A stretch of DNA of 64,000 nucleotides from Sceloporus undulatus. Its lineage: Eukaryota > Chordata > Lepidosauria > Squamata > Phrynosomatidae. The position numbers and the translations under genes are program-made. The notes under the pieces were generated by a model that saw only the letters and a list, made by a program, of their open reading frames with translations, made no database searches and was not told the DNA's origin. The DNA lies in contig NC_056530.1 of assembly GCF_019175285.1 (NCBI RefSeq), positions 5,878,392-5,942,391 on the forward strand, read 5' to 3'. Of this stretch, positions 1 through 11,700 are shown one piece after another; position 1 is the stretch's first letter, and the number at the start of each line of letters is the position of its first letter.

Positions 1-697
1 GGATAATTTGAGTTTAGTCCATTTTTCTAAATCTCTTTTGATCTCTGTCCATATTTTTGTATAGTTATTCTGAAATAGATCGGTGTTTCTTTTAGTAAAG
101 TAAATACCCAGGTACTTAACTTTGTTTTCAATACTAAACCCTGATGTTTCTTTGAGTTCTTTTTCTTCATTTTTTGGAAGATTTTTTGTAAGGATCATAG
201 TTTTTTCTGCGTTTATTTTAAATCCTGCTAATATTCTGTAATCCTTAATTGTCTGAATTAATAAATGTATACTTTTATTTGGATCATCTAAAAAAAGAAT
301 TATATCATCAGCAAATACTTTTAATTTGTATTCAATTTCTTTAATTTTAACCCCTCTAATTGCTTCTTCTCCTTTTATTTTATTAATCAAAATCTCTAAA
401 ACCAAAATAAACAATAAAGGAGATAGAGGGCATCCTTGCCTTGTTCCTCTTTTAACCTTAAAGCATTTAGATTTCTCATCGTTAATAAATAAATATGCTT
501 TCTGTTCCGTATATATCTTTTTTATCCAATTCCCAAACTCTTCTCCCAAATTGATCCTTTTTATAACTTTAAATAAAAATTTCCAATCTACTTGATCAAA
601 TGCCTTCTCTGCGTCAAGCAGGATACATGCCAATTTTTTTTCACTATGCTGTATTGCCAGTAGTTCTGAGATTACTGCTGCCAGTTCTTTCAATACT
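1..697 (-). mobile_element. L1-type LINE, reverse transcriptase part of ORF2
   Basis: Read on the minus strand, this stretch is open without a stop as far as I can follow it, about 230 codons. It carries L1 reverse-transcriptase hallmarks: a KAFDQVDW-like motif, then RQGCPLSP, then the catalytic FADD box followed by the KINAEKT and KYLGIYF segments. The element runs off the left window edge, and its 5' boundary lies near 697. The open frame suggests a fairly recent copy. Family assignment rests on motif recognition. Confidence 0.85.
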
Positions 698-1441
698 CTT
701 GGATGAGGAAAACATACATTAGGGAGACATGGCAGTCTATGTGGCACATGCAGCTGTGTATCCAAAGACACCTGTGCTGCTTGTACTTCCAGCTTGCTCA
801 AATAAATCCTCCATTGTGCAAACATCAGGGAAGCAGTGCACATATCAGCATGGGCACATATCAGCATGGGCTGCCCCATGCCATGCTTAGTTTTTGGAAC
901 TTCCCTATGGGATGGTTTGATGCATAAAGAGAAGGAAAGGAGGTAAGACGACCCCAAGTCAGGCTACCAACCAGCAGGGATTCTGCCATCAGGGTGCATG
1001 TTCCAATGCTCTAGAAAAATTTTTCAATAAGTATTAATCTGCTGCTTGGTGGAAGCTTTTCCTTCCAACTAACGTTATCCTTGGATTTTCCACCTTCTAG
1101 ACCAGGAGTAGGCAATTCCTCACCCTCCAAATCTTGTTGTACTTTAGCTATCATCTTCTCTCACCATTGCTTTTGCTAAGGCCGATTGGATCTGCAACCC
1201 AGTGACATCTGGAGGACCACACTTTCCTCAGCTCTATTGTAGAATAGTATACTAGCCATGCTGACTTACAAAGGTACAGAGTAGTAAGAGATTGATTGCT
1301 AGGTTGTACAATCCTAGCATAAATATATGTGCATCCAGGTTGAGGACTGAAGTGTTGTAGCCTTGATGTTGATAGTCCATTTACAGTCAGTTAGGAAATA
1401 CAATCTCCTATCCAGAGGTGCTCTTCCTTCCTTTCTTTTAG
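698..1441. other. Intronic sequence, nothing recognised
   Basis: This AT-rich stretch lies between the L1 fragment and the first recognisable DCBLD-like exon. The short open frame at 703-927 has no recognisable domain, and I take it as chance. Confidence 0.4.
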
Positions 1442-1493
1442 ATCTGATCTCATGTTTACAGAAGGGAATCCATTATGACAAGAAAATAATCAG
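1442..1493 (+). CDS. DCBLD-like exon: CUB-LCCL linker
   Basis: The acceptor is tttcttttag and the donor is caggtgagt. The exon is 52 nt, enters after a phase-1 break and leaves at phase 2. It reads (D)LISCLQKGIHYDKKII(R), matching the DLITC-type linker that precedes LCCL in DCBLD2 as I recall it. It is the first exon of the gene visible in the window. Confidence 0.8.
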
Positions 1494-4400
1494 GTGAGTG
1501 TTTTCTATGAGTATCTATTCCAGTTTCCTCTGAATTCTTACTGCATCTGATGGACCATGCAACATTGTATGTCCATTAAGACTACAACTATAGTTCCTAA
1601 CTATTTTTGGATGGTAACATACATAGTCCTGGGCAAGTAGCCTTGCTGTCTGAGGATTCTAGAGGTTCTAGGTCATCAACAGAGCCTGAAAAGCTAAGTT
1701 TCAATAGTAATTTGGTTATTAGGGTATTTAAAAAGTATCCCATTTCTGTTATTCATTGTGTTGATTAAAATGTTAACTTGTTTTGCTATGTGTTGTATTG
1801 CTATTTTCTTTCCCATTTGAGGACAGAAGAACAATTGATAGAAGGTGACACCTTCTTATAAAATGACTCTTAAATTCCCTTGAAAAGTAAATTTTGAAAA
1901 TAATGAGAAATGGTGAAATAATTACCAGAAAAGTAATTTACTTTCAGACTACTTTTAAAAGTTAACATTATTACATTTTTGTGACCCCTCAAAGTAACCA
2001 GTTACAGGAAACAATCTTACTTTGAACTTGTTACTTCCAAACTCTGGTTGGCAATACTTGTGCCCAAAATCTGAGAACCTCTGGATAACAGAGTTTGCAC
2101 TCACTACCTCCAAGAGAACGATGTTACACAATGCTCTTTATTTTCTTGCAGAGGTTATTGTCCTGCAGGCTGCAAGGGCATAGCAGGAGACATCTGGGGC
2201 AACATGAACCAAGGTTACCGTGATGTAAGTTACATAATGTCAGTCATTCTTTCAAACATATCTTTGCTCCTCAAATGATGGCTTCAGAATGGAAGTCATA
2301 TATGATTCATTTATTTATTTATTAAAATAAATATAGTGCTGAATTTCAGTAAGCAACAATAACTCTAGAATACCAATCAACTCCATAGAACTAATCAATT
2401 GAGCAAGCATGGTGTAGTGGTTTGAGTGTTGGACTACAAATCCTTTCATTTGCTCATTGTACTGAAATCAAGGGAAAACCCCTTTCAATATTTGCATTAT
2501 ATCCTCAAGCAGCCCATTGCCCAACATATTTGCTGCCAAGGAGACACCTTGGAAAAAGAATAGCAAATATAGTGTTACTCAGGATTCTTAGGCCCCATTC
2601 CCACTGGCTTATAACACAGATCAAGATTCAAATTATGGGTGCATCGTTCCCATTTGAGCGTGCATTCAGTCCTCATTGCGCCTATTTCGTTCCCATTGGA
2701 ATTCGGATCTGATCCCCATGTATTCGATTTTTCCTTGGAAAAGCCAAATCAGTGGTGGATAAACCGGTTTAAAAAGGGTTCACATTTTTATAGGTTTTCC
2801 CTGCCCCTCCTGAGTCTGATTCAGGACAAATGAATGGGAACGACAAGGGTGTCTGATTCAGGAGCTTGCGGATGGGAGGAGCAGTGCTCAAGGTGCTGGC
2901 CTGGGGGTGTCACCCGCTTGTTCGCTTTCCTGCACTACCGGCACCATTTTCTCCCGTTGGCCTAGCCTTTCCCCCAGAGGAGTGGGAAGCAGGGTAAGGC
3001 TATATTGAGCTCCAAATACGGTAAACACACTATGCCCCCTGCAACCTCCCCCTGCTCCACATGCATAGATCCACGTGTGAGGAGACCCATTGAACACCAT
3101 TTTTAACTATTATTTTTTCTTTTTTAACATGCCTGCTCGATTGCCCCCCAAACAGCTCAGGGAGCAATGGGGGAGGCAAAGGGACTTGGGGAGATGGAGG
3201 TTCCCTGTTCCCTTTCCCAGAAAGACACAAGACAGCCAGGGAGGAAAAGGGACTTGGGGGGATGGAGGCTCCCGTTTCCCTTTCCCAGAGGGAGTCTGGG
3301 AAGACACAAGAGAACCAGGGAGGAAAAGGGACTTGGGGGGATGGTGGCTCCCTTTTCCCCTTCCAAGAGGGAGTCTGAGAAGACACAGGAGAGCCAGGGA
3401 AGCAAAGGGACTTGGGGGGATAGAGGCTCCCTTTCCCCTTTTTCAGAGGGAGTCTAAGAAGACACAGGAGAGCCTGGGAAGCAAAGGAACTTGGGGCGAT
3501 GGAGGCTCCCTTTTCCGTTTCCCAGAAGGTAAAAGTGCCTAAGCAAATGATTGGCTGTGACGTTAAGCGCTTAGGCGCTTGTTTGACAGCTACAGTGCGC
3601 CCTCGCCTTACGCGGGGGATCCGTTCCAGATCCCGCCGCATAAGGCGAATTCTGCCTATGCTCGAGCCCCATTGGAAACAATGGGGCTTGTGTGCGGCGG
3701 CGCGGCGGCGCAGGCGCGCACAAGGTGCAACGGGCGCGCGCACCCATTCAATTGAATGGGACGCGCCGCCCCTTCTGCCCCACGCGTGCGCCGCAGCTTG
3801 AGCGCATACACTCAAGTCCGCGTATGGCGCGCCCGCGTATGGCGTGGGCGCACTGTACTTTAAAAAAAAGAGGTTCTTTGTAGGGTAATGGAAACGGAGT
3901 GCAAAAATGTCTGTTTCAAATTACAACCGAGAAAATTTCAATGGCAATGAGAACATGGATTAAAAACAAACAAACCCGAGTCCGTTTGCCCCCTTTCCTA
4001 ATGGGAACGAATACGACTCTGAAAAAAAAACCGAGTCAGAATTGCAGTAATATAAGCTGCTTTTTTGCCCCGTGGGAATGGGGCCTTAATCAAAATGGAA
4101 AACATTTTGGAATGCTTCCTGTATAGAAGATTGAAATGTAGTTCATGTCCTGGAAAAGGAGGACTTCTGATTATCCTGTGATCAACCCTTCAGGTATTTC
4201 ATTGGTGTGATTCAACAAGGAAACTGCATTTAAGATCAGATTTGTTTCCCAATTGTCCTTTGACTTCTTCTTCCTGATGGATTTCTGTTGCCTGAAGAAT
4301 TGTCACACAGATCTCCTTTTATTCACTCAGACTTCAGTTCTCTGCAAAGCTGCTATCCATGCTGGCGTGATCTTAGATGAGCAGGGAGGAGAGATCACTA

Positions 4401-5672
4401 TATTGCGAGAGAAGGGGATCACTCTCTATGAGTCAGCCTTTGCCAATGGGCTGTACTCAAAAAGGTAAATGGTCAGATTGGGTTCATAAAGAAGCCTTGG
4501 GAGATTGCTGAACAAGGATAACTACATCATCAGCAGTTTCATGCACTGTTCATTATTAGGTATCTCAGTCCCTGGTTGGCAGGATTTCCCCATATTTAGT
4601 TGCCTTTGGCTATGTCTCATATCAGTAGACTACTTAGTAAATTCTGCATTCCAATGAATTACCAACAGTGATTAAGATTAAGATTCTGGCAAGTTTAGAA
4701 TAGTCCCACTGAAACTGCAATCAGTGGGATTTAAATTGGTCATGGCTACCTGAAATTTCTAATCTGGAACAAATACATGATATTCTCGTCTATTTTAGAC
4801 TGGATTAGTCCATGTTATTGGTTGACATAGTGTAATCTGAATTTGTGTAACTTTTATTTTCTTTACTGTGCATTGCTTTAGAACAGGAGTGGGGACAGAG
4901 GACAAAGTTCACCCCGTGCCCCTGATGGGCCATATTAGCCTGTCATGGCAAACTGGAATCTGACACTTCTGGTTGCCACTTCCAGCCTGTTTTGAACCAA
5001 AAAAATCATGGGGGGATTTGGGGAGGTGGGGTAGAAAAGCCAAATACTTGCATCTTCAAGTTCTTATGTTTTGAGCCATTTGGGGTGAGGGGAAAACACC
5101 TGAAAATTGACCTCCCAAAACAATCAAAAGGGGGATCAGGAGACTACCAGGAAGCTTTGAGGGCTGCAAAATTAGAGTTCAGGCTCACAAGTGTCTAGTG
5201 GGCTACACCTTTCCACCTCTGTTTTGAAGGAGAAACAAATCCTCATTTTTCCCCCAGGGCAGAAATCTGGAAGCAACCTTTAAAAATGGGCATGGACAGA
5301 TGCAGCTTGTAAGCCAGATGTTTCCAAGGCTTCCTAGTCTCTGATAATTGTTCATCATTAGTGGCTTATAGGTCAGTTTTGCATATAATGATTATATATA
5401 TATATATATATAGTCAGTCACAATAAACTTATTCAATGTCATACTTTCCTCATTTGTGAGGTTGTTAGGAAGGATCGAATTAGAGGAATTTTAATTAGCT
5501 CAAATTTAGCCGAGAGGTAGCCCTAACAATACCACGTGCCAGGATCGTGCCCCAAAGTGTATACCAGAGGTCGCCAATACACCCCAAGAGAAAGAGACTC
5601 TGATACCAATTAGGTGCAATTAATCTAATGACATTTATTAAAGCACAAGTAAAACCACACGGCAAAAGGGGG

Positions 5673-5703
<31 letters not shown>

Positions 5704-8700
5704 AATGCTACAGCAGGGGAGGGGTAAGTTCGGGAGATAGGTTGAGAAGGAGAGGCACCAGTAGGATATACTACCTTAGAAGTCTTCTCCGGGAAGTACA
5801 GATGAAGCTTGGATGGACAGTGAATCACGGCCGCGGAAGCAAAGGGGAGAGGGCTTAAGAGCCGAGTTCAAGTTGGTGACAGTGAGAACTCAGTTTAGCT
5901 CAGTGATTTCAGCAGAACTCAATTCTCAAAGAACCCAGGCTCAAAAAACCCAAGGAGGGTCCGAAATCTCAGGGTTTATATAGTGCCAAACGTATCTGGA
6001 GGCTGTGGGACTTGCTAGACAAAGGCGTCGATTGCCTGGGCATTGTTAAGTCAAGAGCAAGCAATGGGTTGCACAATGCACTAGGTCAGGACACAATTCG
6101 GAAGGGCAGCCAACTTGATTGCTGAGCCGTTAAGCTGATCACTGACCCATTAAGTGAGAAGCCAAGTCTATTGTCCAACTTGGGCAGCAGAGGTGATTCT
6201 GGTTTGGCAACTCCCAAGACTTCCTATGGAATTTCCCAATTTTAGCTTTTTCTCTAGGGCTCTGCCTTTGCAGGGCGAGCTGCCTACATGGTCTCTCCGC
6301 TTTTAGGTTAATGGCGGGTCCTCCATGGGGTCAGTCAGGGTTCATAGCACAGACCGCATGTACCCAAAATTTTATATAAATCCAAACTTGGTAACAAGGT
6401 GAATGACTGAACATCAACTTCAGGCTAGTGTTGTACTCCCATGCATTATATGTCTAGGAAAAGGTAAAGGTACAGTGGTGCCTCGGGTTACGAAAGTAAT
6501 TCGTTCCGCGGCCGCTTTCGTAACCCGAAAAGCCTTCGTAAGCCGAAATGCCATAGGCGCTAATGGGGAAAAGCCGCGATTCCGTGTAAAATAGCGCCGA
6601 AAAGCACCAAAAGTTTTTTCGTAACCCGAAAAAACATTCGTAACCCGGAACAATTATTTCTTATGGGATTTTTTCGTATCCCGAAAATTTCGTAACCTGG
6701 GTATTTCGTATCCCGAGGTACCACTGTAGTCCCTTGACATGAATGTCTAGTTGTAACTGACTGTAGAGGATGGTGCTCATCTCTGTTTTTAAGCCAAAGA
6801 GCCAGTGTTGTCTGAGGACTGCTCGGGTGGTCATGTGGCCAGCATGAATGCACCAAATGCTCTTACCTTCCCACCGAAGTTGTACCTATCTACTTGCATT
6901 TGCATGCTTTCAAACTTCTAGGTTGGCAGAAGCTGGGACTAGTGATGGGAGCTCACCCATCATGCAGCACTTGGGCCTTGAACTGCCAACCTTCTGATCT
7001 TCCGATCATCAGAACTGGAGTCTTAGCCACTAAGCCACTGCATCCCCTATTATATGTCTACTCAGAAGCAAAAAGGAATTTTTCTGAGTCTCCATTCCAC
7101 ATCTGTTTTACTACTGAGAGAATGAGTCCCAGTATCATGACCTTATTTGTTTGTATTTTGTTTCATTTTAAATAGGGGATCTTTATCTGAAAAACGCCTC
7201 ATCTTTCAGAAAGGTATGCCATTCATTGTGTCACATGTTTTGTTTGCTTATTTTGAGTATGGTAATAAGCCAAACTGATTGAAAAATAACTATAAAAATA
7301 TCCAGTCCATCAGCTCATTGAAACACGTGAAAGAGCAGCACAGAATGATAATACTGTCGGGAACCTCGACAGGTCACATTGACTTTCATAGCAAAATGCC
7401 TGTTGAGATAAATGGCTACCCTGTGAAAAACAATGATGGGGACAGGCAGGACTTCCATGAGAGAGAGCTTATAGTCTATGTTAAACACAAAGCAGCCAGC
7501 TCAGCCATACCTTTATTGCCTTACTTCCAAGTGAAAAGGTAAGGAAAGCCACCCTTAGACAAGGATGATATAAATCTTGCTTCCACATACAGGCTCCCCC
7601 TAACCTGAAAAACCCAACCCTATGCAAGGCCTAATTTAAAAAAAAAATTCTTCATCACCAATGGATTTTTAAAATGCCCTGTAAGATTTAAGGGAGATAA
7701 AATTGTCTGGGAAAGAGAGCATATGCTTTACCTACTTCCTTACAATAGTGTCTATATAGGGCTGGGGTAGGCAACCTTTTTGAGCCGGGGGCCGAGTTGC
7801 TGTCCCTCAGACAACTGGGGAGCCGAATCGGGGGGGGAGCTTCCACCCTCCGGGGGCGGGGCTGCATGCCAGGGCGGAGCTTCCACCCTCTGGGGCGGGG
7901 CTTTCTCTGCTCCCTTTCCCGACCTCCAGCTGTCTGAGAGACAGCTAGAAGTGGGGGGGGGGGAATTGGGAGAGAGGGTGACAGGCGTGCGCCTGCTCCT
8001 CCTGCCCTTCCTTGGCCCCCAGCTGGGGACCAGTAAGGGCCTGTGAGGGGCAGGAGCAACAGGCGCGCGGCCCCTGCTCCTGTCCTCAGGGCTTTGCCAG
8101 GCCTGAGGTGTCCTCTGAAGCTGCCTAAGCCCCGCGGGGAGGAGGAGGTGTGTGCCTGCCCTCTCCTCCTTGGCCCCTGCCTTCGGCCGAACGGGCTCCA
8201 AGGGGTCCTTTCGGCCGAAGGGGACGGCCAAAACCACTCTCATTGTTAAAGCAGACCTTTTAGCATTAAAAGCACTGAAAATACACAGAAATGCACTTTG
8301 GAAAGTCACACTGGCTCACCTGCAGAAAGGGTGCATGTCTTAGAATCATAGAATCATAGAGTTGGAAGAGACTGCAAGGGCCATCCAGTCCAACCCCCTG
8401 CCATGCAGGAAATCCAGATCAAAGCATCGTCGACAGATGGCCATCCAGCCTCTGTTTGAAGACCTCCAAGGAGGGAGACTCCACTACACTCCGAGGAAGT
8501 GTGTTCCACTGTCGAACAGCCCTTACTGTCAGGAAATTCCTCCTAATGTTGAGGTGGAATCTCTTTTCCTGTAGCTTGCATCCATTGCTCCAGGTCCTAG
8601 TCTCTGGAGCAGCAGAAAACAAGTTTGCTCCCTCCTCAATATGACATACCTTCAAGTATTTAAATAGGGCTATCATATCACCTCTTAACCTTCTCTTCTC

Positions 8701-11700
8701 CAGGCTAAACATCCCCAGCTCCCTGAGTCGTTCCTCATAGGGCAAGGTTTCCAGACCTTTCACCGTTTTAGTCGCCCTCCTTTGGACACGCTCCAGTTTC
8801 TCAGTGTCCTTTTTGAATTGTGGCGCCCAGAACTGGACACAATATTCCAGGTGGGGCCTGACCAGAGCAGAATATAGTGGCACTATTACTTCCCTGGATC
8901 TAGATACGATACTTCTATTGATGCAGCCTAAAATCGCATTGGCCTTGTTAGCTGCCGCATCACACTGTTGACTCATGTTCAACTTGTGGTCTACTTGGAC
9001 TCCTAGATCCCTTTCACATGTTGTCTCCTTAAGCCAGGTGTCTCCCATCCTATATCTGTGCATTTTATTTTTTCGCCCTAAGTGCAGTACCTTACATTTC
9101 TCCCTGTTGAAGTTCATTCTGTTAGCTCTGGCCCAGCTTTCTAGTCTATTCAGGTCTTCTTCTTCCTACTCCTCCTCCGGCTCCTTCCTTCCTCCTCTCC
9201 TTCCTCCTCCCTCCCTCCCTCCTCCTCCTGCTACTTCCTTCCTTCCTCCCTCCTCCTCCTCTTCCCCTGCGGACCCCCACCTCCTTCTCCCCAGGCCCGC
9301 AGCTGTGCAGCAACTGCGGGCTTGGGGAGAAGGACAAGGGGGACCCTCGCCTCCTTCTCCCCAGGCCCGAGGCTGTGGAGCAACCGCGGGCTTGGGGTGA
9401 GGGACGAGGGGGACCCCCACCTCCTTCTCCCCAGGCCCGCGGCTGTTTAGCAACCGCGGACTTGGGGAGAGGGACGAGGGGGACCCCAGCCTCCCTCTTC
9501 CCAGGCCCGTGGCCCCACTGCCTCTCCCCACCCTGTGGGAGGGCCAAGGCTTCCCCACAGGGCAGGGAGAAGGGGAGCGCCGCCGGCCCCAGCTCTTTCC
9601 CCCGCCCCTCTGGGAGGGCAGAGGCCGTCCCAGAGGGCCGGGGAAGGAGCACGCCGCCTGGGGCTGCTCCTATGGTGCCCGCGGGCCGGATCAGGCCCGC
9701 GAACCGTAGGTTGCCGACCCCTGATATAGAGTTTGCACACAGTTAGTTCAAAGTAAGAAAACAAATAGTCTCAACTGCAACCTGTATTTAATGTAGTATA
9801 TAGTTCAGCCTTATTGCCACTGTCATCTTTCGGCCTGAGAGGGAGTGATCAGGCAGACCCAGAGAGAGCCTGAAGAAAGAGGCTTCTCCCTCCTTAACTG
9901 TCTTCTTAGACTGCAAGAGATTCTTCCCAGATGACCTGAGAATGCGGGAAGGATTGTATGGGAGGAGGCGTTCCCTCAGGTAAGCTGGGCCCAAGCCAGT
10001 GCCCGGAAGTTAATAGGCAGCCAGTGTAGGGGTTTTAAGATAGGTGTAATAGGTTCAAATTTCAAACTCCCTGTAACCAATCTGGCTGCCATATTTTGGA
10101 CCAGTTGCAGCTACCGAACAAGGCATGAGGGTTGCCCCATGTAGAGCGCATTACAGAAATCAGGATGAGAGGTTACCAGTGAATGTACAACTGTTTCTAG
10201 GTTTCTTGCTTCACAGGACCACACGATCCCACTACCGTGAAAAGTTCATGCCACTGGCAAAGGAGATCAAGCTAGATAGATTATCCAAAAGTATGCATTT
10301 TATCTAGCCATTGAAACAGAAAAATCTCATAAACATATCTGCTGTCTCTGAGAGTAAAATATAATAATAAAAAATAACTAACCAGTGTTGCCCTAATTGT
10401 GACAACAGCTGCTTTACTTTGCCTAATAATAATAATAAATAATAAATTTTATTTATATACCGCTTTTCCAAAAAGATCAAATGGCAGGGCTGGCCTTGAC
10501 TACTTAGCAAACCAGATGTGAGACTGAGCAAAGAGTGCTAACTCCCTTTGCTCCCTTTGGCAGCTTGTGCTGGCACCCTGGAAATAGCCGGCTTCAATGC
10601 ATCATCCTATTGGAAAGAACAAAATGTCATGGGGGAGAATAAATCCTGGACGCCTGACCGAGCTGCTTTTGGTGTTGATGGTCTCTCCTGGGCAGCCAAT
10701 CTGAATTCTGTAGATGAGTGGCTGGAGATAGATTTAGGAGGAAGGAAGAACATCACAGGTCAGTAAATATCAAGAGTCTGATAGTGGCTTCTAAAATCAG
10801 TCCTAATGTGGAGAAAAAAATGAGCAGAGTTCTTCTCTCACTGTACTCAACTTCTGGTGAGTAAATTAAGCTGACAATAGATGTGGGACAGACCAAATTG
10901 GGGTTGGGGAAGCGATTGCAGAGAGGCCTAGGTTTTTCTCTTGTACCCCACAGTAGGCTGCACCAACAGATTTACAGTCGGCCCTTCTTATACACGGATT
11001 CAAGCATACATGGTTTGAAAATGTTCCAACAAATATAAATTTACCTTGATATTCCATTTTTTATAAGGGACATCATTTTGCTATGTCATTGTATTTAATG
11101 GGACTTGAGCATACACGGATTTTGTTATACACGGGGGATCTTGGAACCAAACCCCAGCATATAACAAGGGTCCACTGTACAATTGAATATTGGCAGAAAA
11201 TCTGTCCCAGAAGTGACTGGACAAAAATAGTTGGGGATCAGGGCAAACTAGAGTATGTACAGAGTCAAAATACTGTCTTTTGGGACATTTGGAGATGATT
11301 AATCACTTGAAAGAAAGACAGTATATGTAGTGGTTTGAGCATTGGACAACAGCTCTGGAAACCAGAGTTCGAATCCCAGCTCAGCCATGGAAACCCACTG
11401 GATGATCTTGGGCAATTCACACTGAGACTTATCACACGTGGGGGGTTTGCAGCTCAGATCCGCAGTCACTCCTGTTCTAGCAATGTGAAACGTGATGTTT
11501 TTTCACTCCAGATCTGGAGTCACTCCTGTCTATCAATGTGAATTCATATTAAACGTAATGTTTTACCACACCTGGTTGCCTTTCTGTTGCCCTTGCCAGT
11601 CAAGGGGGAAGCGGAGTCAGTTCGATTCCAGACAAGTCACGTGATGCAGATTCAAGCAAAGCGTGGTGAGTGCACATTGTATTACCGCACTGGAGGGTTC

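Larger units (their letters stand above)
2591..4085. mobile_element. PIF/Harbinger-like DNA transposon, non-autonomous
   Basis: The element starts GGCCCCATTCCCAC and ends with its reverse complement, GTGGGAATGGGGCC. It is flanked on both sides by TTA (2588-2590 and 4086-4088), the 3-bp target duplication typical of PIF/Harbinger. I see no transposase frame. Inside are a 79-bp-period minisatellite and a nested Tigger-like element, so this insertion is older than the nested one. Confidence 0.8.
7762..9723. mobile_element. hAT-type DNA transposon, non-autonomous, with nested CR1
   Basis: The ends are CTGGGGTAGGCAACC and GGTTGCCGACCCCTG, inverted repeats. They are flanked by atataggg (7754-7761) and atatagag (9724-9731), a 7-of-8 match to an 8-bp hAT target duplication. 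The interior is GC-rich, has a 70-bp tandem repeat, and is split by a CR1 LINE at about 8342-9165. The same terminal repeats bound the shorter element at 42999-43381. I see no transposase. Confidence 0.85.

Noticed and set aside
2405-2445. tRNA gene
   Set aside because: Only an A-box half is present, with the same head found in SINE copies elsewhere; no cloverleaf can be formed.
3030-3815. 261-codon minus-strand open frame
   Set aside because: It is the product of the 79-bp minisatellite and a GC-rich transposon; open frames exist here on both strands and the protein is repetitive.
7752-8309. 185-codon minus-strand frame and overlapping frames at 7688-8249
   Set aside because: GC-rich interior of a hAT element; no domain, overlapping frames on both strands.
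9146-9764. Several Pro/Gly-rich frames
   Set aside because: They follow the 70-bp tandem repeat; period and composition explain them.
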